Assembly: GCA_039917855.1 (NCBI GenBank)
Contig: JBDSIR010000085.1
Span: 1 to 6,613 of the forward strand
DNA length: 6,613 nt
From: CAMLHU01 sp039917855
GTDB lineage: Bacteria; Gemmatimonadota; Gemmatimonadetes; Gemmatimonadales; GWC2-71-9
Reading direction: 5' to 3'
This document shows, piece by piece, positions 6,138 to 6,613 of the stretch (positions within the stretch are counted from its first letter, which is position 1; each line of letters starts with the position of its first letter). Both the position numbers and the translations under genes were made by a program. Under the pieces are notes generated by a model. The model had not been told where the DNA came from, made no database searches, and saw only the letters and a program-made list of their open reading frames with translations.

Positions 6138-6613
6138 GTGACCACCCAACCGCGTGCCAGCGACTGGCTCCTGATCGCGATCCCCGGTCTGATCTGGGGC
6201 GCCTCCTTCCTCTTCATCGCCCAGGGGCTTGATGCGGTGGGCCCGACCGGGGTGACTGCCATCCGTCTCGTGGTCGGCTTCCTGACCCTCGCCTGTTTCC
6301 CGGCGGCCTGGAAGCCGATCGAGCGTCGCGACTGGAGAGGCATCGCCCTGGTGGCGGTGCTCTGGATGGCCTTCCCGCTCTCGATGTTCCCATTCGCCGA
6401 GCAGCGGGTGTCGTCGGCGCTGACGGGAATGTTGAATGGCGGGGTGCCGCTCTCGACTGCCATTGTGGCCTCGCTGCTTGCCCGGCGATTTCCCTCTCGC
6501 GGGATACTGATCGGGCTCGCGGTGGGAATGGCGGGCGCCGTGCTCATCGCGGTGCCGGCACTGGACGAAGGAAGGAGCAGCGTCGAGGGGGTGCTGATGA
6601 TCCTCGCCGCGGT
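6138..6613 (+). CDS. EamA/DMT-family transporter (C-terminus beyond the right window edge)
   Basis: These are the first 158 residues of a drug/metabolite-superfamily membrane permease; family members export or take up amino acids, metabolites or drugs, and the substrate is not predictable here. Five hydrophobic helices are visible at about residues 10-28, 38-57, 68-87, 93-115 and 122-142, and a sixth begins at 151. This gives the first EamA repeat plus the start of the second. Typical motifs are L-I-W-G-A-S-F-L-F-I (18-27), T-A-I-R-L (40-44), and A-L-T-G-M-L-N-G-G-V-P-L (94-105). The start is uncertain: GTG at 6138 has no clear ribosome binding site, and an in-frame GTG at 6096 would add 14 residues encoded by the heptamer repeat. 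I prefer 6138 because the added residues look non-conserved and polar. Distance and the intervening terminator suggest its own transcription unit. Confidence 0.9.
   Translation, partial: MTTQPRASDWLLIAIPGLIWGASFLFIAQGLDAVGPTGVTAIRLVVGFLTLACFPAAWKPIERRDWRGIALVAVLWMAFPLSMFPFAEQRVSSALTGMLNGGVPLSTAIVASLLARRFPSRGILIGLAVGMAGAVLIAVPALDEGRSSVEGVLMILAA

Noticed and set aside
5588..6547. 319-residue minus-strand open frame covering the DUF3224 and transporter genes
   Set aside because: It is antisense to two genes with clear family signatures and shows no domain of its own.

Overview
The window is a high-GC (about 65%), densely coded bacterial segment with six recognisable genes, the outer two cut by the window edges. 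The organism is probably a Gram-negative didermic bacterium, because there is a TonB-dependent outer-membrane receptor and two lipoprotein signal peptides. A SusC-like receptor with an N-terminal carboxypeptidase-regulatory-like domain beside a DUF4249-like lipoprotein is typical of Bacteroidota relatives. Combined with this GC content, it points to Gemmatimonadota or a similar high-GC lineage. That placement is inference, since no rRNA or housekeeping marker lies in the window.

Left part, minus strand (1-1161): a TetR-family repressor is followed 17 nt downstream by an alpha/beta-fold hydrolase that runs off the left edge. They look like a two-gene operon. A good sigma70-type promoter sits so close to the TetR start codon that the mRNA would be leaderless, and a near-palindrome suited to a TetR operator lies in its spacer.

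Intergenic region (1162-1401): besides the minus-strand promoter it holds a cluster of TTGATG/CATCAA elements and a 29-bp dyad of unknown role. I could not identify a convincing plus-strand promoter there.

Centre, plus strand (1402-5533): three overlapping genes form one tight operon. They encode a two-domain lipoprotein whose N-terminal part resembles DUF3103 proteins, a DUF4249-like lipoprotein, and a TonB-dependent receptor. The last two resemble the receptor-lipoprotein pairs known in Bacteroidota. The likely role is energised uptake or surface binding of an unidentified ligand, with the first lipoprotein as an extra, poorly understood component.

Right part, plus strand (5534-6613): a short DUF3224 protein with a possible promoter of its own is followed by a small hairpin with a T-rich tail. 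After that come three tandem copies of the heptamer ACGACCC and the first half of an EamA/DMT-family membrane transporter that leaves the window.

No tRNA, rRNA, CRISPR array, insertion sequence or phage gene was seen. The gene content is mostly ordinary. The points most worth a second look are the three-gene outer-membrane locus, the leaderless TetR promoter with its operator, and the unexplained intergenic elements.
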